From contig CALBSQ010000107.1 in NCBI GenBank assembly GCA_937967325.1, forward strand, positions 1 through 7,599: a DNA stretch of 7,599 nt, given 5' to 3'. This document shows positions 5,447 to 7,599 of this stretch, piece by piece (within the stretch, counting starts at the first letter, position 1; each line of letters starts with the position of its first letter). Below the pieces are notes generated by a model that ran no database searches, had not been told where the DNA came from, and was given only the letters and a program-made list of their open reading frames with translations. A program made the position numbers and the translations under genes. Source of the stretch: an uncultured Chloroflexota bacterium (lineage in GTDB: Bacteria; Chloroflexota; UBA4733).

Positions 5447-6559
5447 ATGGGAGCCGAGGCAACGCGAATTGGCAGCCCAGAGACGCTGCTGACGGGATAC
5501 GCTGCACAATCGCTGCATCTGGGCTGTATCGGCAGCCATTCGGCGTTAGAGATCGCCTACGGTGCTCGCGAGGAAGGTCTGCGCACCGTCGTCGTGTGCG
5601 AAAGTGGGCGCGACCAGACCTACACTCGGCGATATCGCCACCTTTTCGATGAAGTGCTGGTGTTGGATCGTTTTGTTGATGTGGCGACGACCGATGTGGT
5701 GGCTCGTCTCCGTGAGCTCAACACCGTTTTCGTTCCAAATCGCTCGTTCGCGGTCTATGTGGGATACGACGCTATTGAGACGCGGTTTCCCGTGCCGCTG
5801 TTCGGTGGCCGGCGGCTTCTACGCGCAGAGGAACGAACGGCGAGCCCGAACCAGTACGATTTGTTGGAGACCGCGGGCGTGCGCAGTCCTCGCCGGTTCA
5901 ATTCACCCGACCAGATCGACCGGTTGGTCATGGTCAAGCTCCCCCAGGCCCAGCGCGCCGTCGAACGTGGCTTCTTCACCGCGGCATCAGTCGACGACTA
6001 TCGTACGAAGAGTCGCGATTTGCTGGCGCGAAATGCCATTCGCGCTGAGGACTTGGAGACCGCGACGATTGAGGAGTTCGTCGTTGGCGCGAACTTCAAT
6101 CTGGACTATTTTGTGAGCCCGCTCGCCGGACAGGTCGAATTTCTCGGTGCAGACCAGCGCATCGAGTCAAATATCGAGGGCGTCTTGCACATGACGGCCT
6201 TGGAACAGGCGATCTTGCCGGTCCAACCGACGCTGATTCCTGTCGGCCATCGCGGAGTGACGGTCCGCGAATCCTTGTTGGATAAGGTCTTTGAGGCTGG
6301 CGAGCGCCTAGCGAGCGCAGCGGCGGGCGCCTATCCGCCGGGGATCATCGGCCCGTTCGCGCTGCAAGGCATCTTTGACGATCGCGGCGAATTCGTTTGT
6401 TTTGACGTCAGCTTGCGCGTGCCGGGCGCGCCGATTCTGTTGACCACTTCGCCATACACACGCTACCTCTATGGCAAAGAGATGAGCGTAGGGCGCAGAA
6501 TTGCCTCGGAGTTGCATCAAGCCGCCACGAATGGCCGACTACAGGAGGTCATCACCTGA
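5447..6559 (+). CDS. purP: PurP-family ATP-grasp ligase (FAICAR synthetase-like)
   Basis: The 370-residue product matches archaeal PurP (DUF1246 plus DUF1297), which makes FAICAR from AICAR, formate and ATP, the ninth step of IMP synthesis. Visible family segments: CIGSHSALEIAYGAREEG (27-44), ETRFPVPLFGGRRLLRAEER (111-130), NQYDLLETAGV (135-145), MVKLPQAQRAVERGFF (162-177), IEEFVVGANFNLDYFVSP (208-225), TVRESLLDKVFEAGER (272-287), YPPGIIGPFALQ (296-307), EFVCFDVSLRVPG (315-327) and the closing GRRIASELHQA. Archaeal members usually have D.AARIPGG where this one reads DVSLRVPGAP, so substrate use could differ. ATG 5447 is chosen because homologues place about 20-28 residues before GSHSAL; in-frame ATGs at 5402 and 5420 would add residues unlike the family. 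Codon use looks less extreme in GC than ruvB or argF, consistent with acquisition. Most bacteria use PurH instead. No other pur gene is in the window. Confidence 0.88.
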   Translation: MGAEATRIGSPETLLTGYAAQSLHLGCIGSHSALEIAYGAREEGLRTVVVCESGRDQTYTRRYRHLFDEVLVLDRFVDVATTDVVARLRELNTVFVPNRSFAVYVGYDAIETRFPVPLFGGRRLLRAEERTASPNQYDLLETAGVRSPRRFNSPDQIDRLVMVKLPQAQRAVERGFFTAASVDDYRTKSRDLLARNAIRAEDLETATIEEFVVGANFNLDYFVSPLAGQVEFLGADQRIESNIEGVLHMTALEQAILPVQPTLIPVGHRGVTVRESLLDKVFEAGERLASAAAGAYPPGIIGPFALQGIFDDRGEFVCFDVSLRVPGAPILLTTSPYTRYLYGKEMSVGRRIASELHQAATNGRLQEVIT

Positions 6560-6579
6560 GCGTCCATGTCACAGGCAAC

Positions 6580-6626
6580 AGCCGCCGGTGCCGTTGGTTC
6601 GATGAGAGTGCGCGGCGGCTAACGGC
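6580..6626. repeat. Inverted repeats in the convergent purP/orf76 gap
   Basis: AGCCGCCG (6580-6587) and CGGCGGCT (6613-6620) form a perfect 8-bp inverted repeat with a 25-base loop. GCCGTT (6590-6595) and AACGGC (6621-6626) give a second, mutually exclusive pairing. The repeat sits where transcripts of purP (plus, stop 6559) and the small basic gene (minus, stop 6619-6621) converge. It may help end transcription both ways, but there is no T-run on either side, so a classical intrinsic terminator is not supported. Confidence 0.35.
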
Positions 6627-6849
6627 CGCGAGTGGTATGCCCGCTGCGCGCGCGTGCCGTTCGTACCATCGCTCGGCGTGCCTGCACCTGGCGAATCGCA
6701 CGGCTGCGCTTCGGGCGGGGGTCGTCGCGCTCCCACTTATCGTGCGGCTGGCTCTTCTTGCTGGGGCTGGGCCGAGCGGTGGAACTGCCATACGGGAATC
6801 GCTTCGGCTTCTGCCACGGCTTGACGACCGTGTTCGCGCTCACACCCAC
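6619..6849 (-). CDS. Small very basic protein, family not recognised
   Basis: I do not recognise this 76-residue product. It begins GTG (plus 6847-6849), with a perfect AAGGAG (plus 6857-6862) 7 bases upstream, and ends TAG. Reading codon by codon, about four fifths of third positions are G or C, which fits real coding in this genome. The protein is rich in Arg, Lys, Pro and Ser with few hydrophobic residues. It starts MGVSANTVVKPWQKPKRF, has a central SPSKKSQPHDKWERDDPRPK (49 and around), and ends in an Arg-rich tail. There is no signal peptide or transmembrane helix. The composition suggests a disordered nucleic-acid or ribosome-binding protein, but that is inference. An extended -10 promoter and a GNRA hairpin precede it, and it diverges from csoR. 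The same DNA has open frames on the plus strand, but none has a comparable start signal. It could also be an RNA gene or a decayed gene. Confidence 0.55.
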   Translation of the reverse strand: MGVSANTVVKPWQKPKRFPYGSSTARPSPSKKSQPHDKWERDDPRPKRSRAIRQVQARRAMVRTARARSGHTTRGR

Positions 6850-6883
6850 GCTGCTGCTCCTTCACGGGCACAGAAATACGTCG

Positions 6884-6907
6884 CGACGCTGCCTTTCGGC
6901 AGCGTCG
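6884..6907 (-). other. 10-bp hairpin with GAAA tetraloop in orf76 leader
   Basis: CGACGCTGCC (6884-6893), TTTC (6894-6897) and GGCAGCGTCG (6898-6907) form a perfect 10-bp inverted repeat. Read as minus-strand RNA, the loop is GAAA, a stable GNRA tetraloop, while plus-strand RNA would have UUUC. It lies about 6 bases after the predicted minus-strand transcription start and 21 bases before the Shine-Dalgarno of the small basic gene. No T-run follows on either strand, so an mRNA-stabilising or regulatory 5' hairpin is more likely than a terminator. Confidence 0.6.
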
Positions 6908-6919
6908 TAGCTGATCCCC

Positions 6920-6928
6920 ACTATAACA
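6920..6928 (-). promoter_or_regulatory. Extended -10 promoter for the small basic gene
   Basis: On the minus strand TGT-TATAGT (plus 6920-6928) gives a 5/6 -10 box with the TGn extension. No good -35 box is seen at 16-18 bases, but extended -10 promoters can work without one. Transcription would start near 6913, giving a leader of about 64 bases that contains the GAAA hairpin. The element lies back to back with the csoR promoter, whose -35 box begins 7 bases away. Confidence 0.5.
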
Positions 6929-6935
6929 CAAGCGC

Positions 6936-6964
6936 TTGACAATGGGCTGGCCCACTGGTATGCT
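6936..6964 (+). promoter_or_regulatory. Near-consensus sigma-70 promoter for csoR-trx
   Basis: TTGACA (6936-6941) is a perfect -35 box. After a 17-base spacer comes TATGCT (6959-6964), preceded by TGG, an extended -10 TGn. This is the best promoter in the window and would start transcription near 6971. The spacer contains a short inverted repeat TGGGC-TG-GCCCA (6943-6954). A perfect 10-bp palindrome CAAGCGCTTG (6929-6938) overlaps the -35 box and the minus-strand promoter. Confidence 0.8.
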
Positions 6965-6979
6965 ACCCATACGGGGTAG
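6963..6979. promoter_or_regulatory. Candidate CsoR operator
   Basis: CTACCC (6963-6968), ATACG and GGGTAG (6974-6979) form a perfect 6-bp inverted repeat with a 5-base centre. It overlaps the end of the -10 box and the predicted start point. The TACCC...GGGTA form with a G/C-rich run resembles known CsoR-family operators, and the position fits autorepression: apo-CsoR would block RNA polymerase and metal binding would release it. A further GGGGTAGGGGTAGG run (6973-6986) leads into the ribosome site. Confidence 0.55.
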
Positions 6980-6993
6980 GGGTAGGAGCAGCG

Positions 6994-7245
6994 ATGGATG
7001 CCGAAGTGGCCCTGCGCTTACGGAAGATCGAAGGGCAGGTGCGAGGGATACAGCGGATGGTGGAAGACGGTCGCGCTTGCCCGGACCTGCTCACGCAGTT
7101 GATGGCAGTCCGAGCGGCAATCGACGGCGTCAGCGTTTCCCTGCTGACCGAGCACATGGACAGTTGTCTGGCCGGCGGCCAGCTCACGAGTGAAACGAGA
7201 GCAGCGCTCGGCGACGCGCTGCGGTTGTTCTTACGGCTCAAGTAG
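6994..7245 (+). CDS. csoR: CsoR-family metal/thiol-sensing repressor
   Basis: The 83-residue product is a DUF156 (CsoR/RcnR/FrmR) all-helical repressor that binds DNA as a tetramer and lets go on metal or thiol modification. The family helix LRKIEGQVRGIQRMVEDGRACPDLLTQL is clear at its start (LRKIEGQVRGIQRMVEDG, 9-26). Cys29, His54 and Cys58 (ACPD and EHMDSC) reproduce the Cys-His-Cys set of copper(I)-sensing CsoR. RcnR and FrmR would have extra N-terminal His ligands, and CstR lacks the His. It is slightly shorter than most CsoR proteins. ATG 6994 has AGGAG (6984-6988) 5 bases upstream. The operator and strong promoter directly before it indicate autoregulation. The next gene, thioredoxin, is co-directional 69 bp downstream, probably in the same operon, so the signal could be copper or a thiol or redox stress. 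I see no copper ATPase or chaperone gene here. Confidence 0.85.
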   Translation: MDAEVALRLRKIEGQVRGIQRMVEDGRACPDLLTQLMAVRAAIDGVSVSLLTEHMDSCLAGGQLTSETRAALGDALRLFLRLK

Positions 7246-7268
7246 GGCGGCTGACTTGGAGGGCCGCC
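7246..7268 (+). repeat. Inverted repeat between csoR and trx
   Basis: GGCGGC (7246-7251) begins directly after the csoR stop codon and pairs perfectly with GCCGCC (7263-7268) across an 11-base loop. No T-run follows. In an operon this could be an mRNA-processing or stabilising stem that sets different levels of the two products; a partial terminator is the alternative. Confidence 0.35.
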
Positions 7269-7314
7269 GAGCACTATGGCGTGGTACACCCAACGTACCT
7301 GAAGGAGTTAAGGA

Positions 7315-7599
7315 ATGGCAATTGCCAAGCCAGTCACCGATGGCGAGTTTGAGACAAAGGTGCTCAAATCCGAACAGCCAGTGCTGGTAGATTTTTGGGC
7401 AACCTGGTGCGGCCCCTGCCGCATGGTGGCCCCGGTAGTCGAAGAGCTGGCTAAGCAATACGAAGGGAAGCTGTCGGTCGCCAAGCTTGATGTCGATGCG
7501 AACGGCAACACTGCCATCGAGTACCAGGTGCAGAGCATCCCCACGCTCATCTTGTTCAAGGACGGCAAGCCCGCGCAGCGAATTGTCGGCTACATGAAT
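7315..7599 (+). CDS. trxA: Thioredoxin, 3' end cut by window
   Basis: The visible 95 residues are a classical cytosolic thioredoxin, a disulfide reductase recycled by thioredoxin reductase. The active site is WCGPC (31-35), preceded by VLVDFWAT. The conserved cis-proline is Pro76 in SIPTLILF, and KLDVDANGNTAIEYQVQSIPT (57-77) follows the family pattern. No signal peptide or membrane anchor is present. ATG 7315 has AAGGAG (7302-7307) 7 bases upstream. The frame is open at base 7599; usual thioredoxin length is 105-110 residues, so roughly the last 10-15 (final strand and helix) are missing from the window. It follows csoR by 69 bp on the same strand and has no clear promoter of its own, so co-expression with the regulator is likely. 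The pairing suggests a response to copper or oxidative thiol damage. Confidence 0.95.
   Translation, partial: MAIAKPVTDGEFETKVLKSEQPVLVDFWATWCGPCRMVAPVVEELAKQYEGKLSVAKLDVDANGNTAIEYQVQSIPTLILFKDGKPAQRIVGYMN

Noticed and set aside
6590..6615. TTGGTTCGATGAG as a tRNA T-arm
   Set aside because: The base after the loop does not pair and no acceptor or anticodon stem can be drawn.
6632..6939. Plus-strand frames across the small basic gene
   Set aside because: They lack a Shine-Dalgarno and run into the csoR promoter; the minus-strand frame has a far better start signal.
47..7599. CRISPR arrays, insertion sequences, rRNA or tRNA genes
   Set aside because: No spaced direct-repeat array, transposase with terminal repeats, or structural RNA gene was seen on either strand.

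Overview
The window is GC-rich bacterial DNA. It looks like one end of a metagenome or shotgun contig, because bases 1-46 are Illumina Nextera library adapter rather than genome. The gene content suggests a high-GC, non-model bacterium, and a Chloroflexota-type lineage is my best guess. The clues are a divergent MreB, a RodZ-like HTH protein ending in LysM, a Uma2-family nuclease with a charged coiled-coil tail, and a CsoR-thioredoxin pair. No rRNA or other phylogenetic marker is present, so this placement is inference.

Layout: (1) 48-974 and 1065-2090, minus strand: ruvB (Holliday-junction helicase motor) followed by argF (ornithine carbamoyltransferase). (2) 2223-2975, plus: a Uma2-family PD-(D/E)XK protein, divergent from ruvB across a 132-bp promoter region and convergent with the next gene, with 8 bp between the two stop codons. 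(3) 2984-4069, minus: an MreB-family actin homologue. (4) 4070-4391: a long, structure-rich divergent intergenic region. (5) 4392-5297, plus: a membrane protein with a RodZ-type cytoplasmic HTH, one transmembrane helix, a Pro/Thr-rich linker and a C-terminal LysM domain. (6) 5447-6559, plus: a PurP-family ATP-grasp ligase, otherwise best known as the archaeal enzyme for the ninth step of purine synthesis. (7) 6619-6849, minus: an unrecognised 76-residue very basic protein with a good ribosome binding site, an extended -10 promoter and a GNRA-capped leader hairpin. (8) 6994-7245 and 7315-7599, plus: a CsoR-family metal or redox sensor and a thioredoxin cut by the window end, behind a near-consensus promoter that overlaps a CsoR-like operator.

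How the genes work together: the MreB-like gene and the RodZ/LysM-like gene share one divergent control region. Their products could form a continuous link from cytoskeletal filament through the membrane to peptidoglycan. The csoR-trx pair looks like a self-regulated thiol or copper stress unit. ruvB-argF and the Uma2 gene look like ordinary neighbours with no clear joint function. The PurP homologue is the most unexpected metabolic gene, and the 76-residue basic protein is the best candidate for something undescribed.
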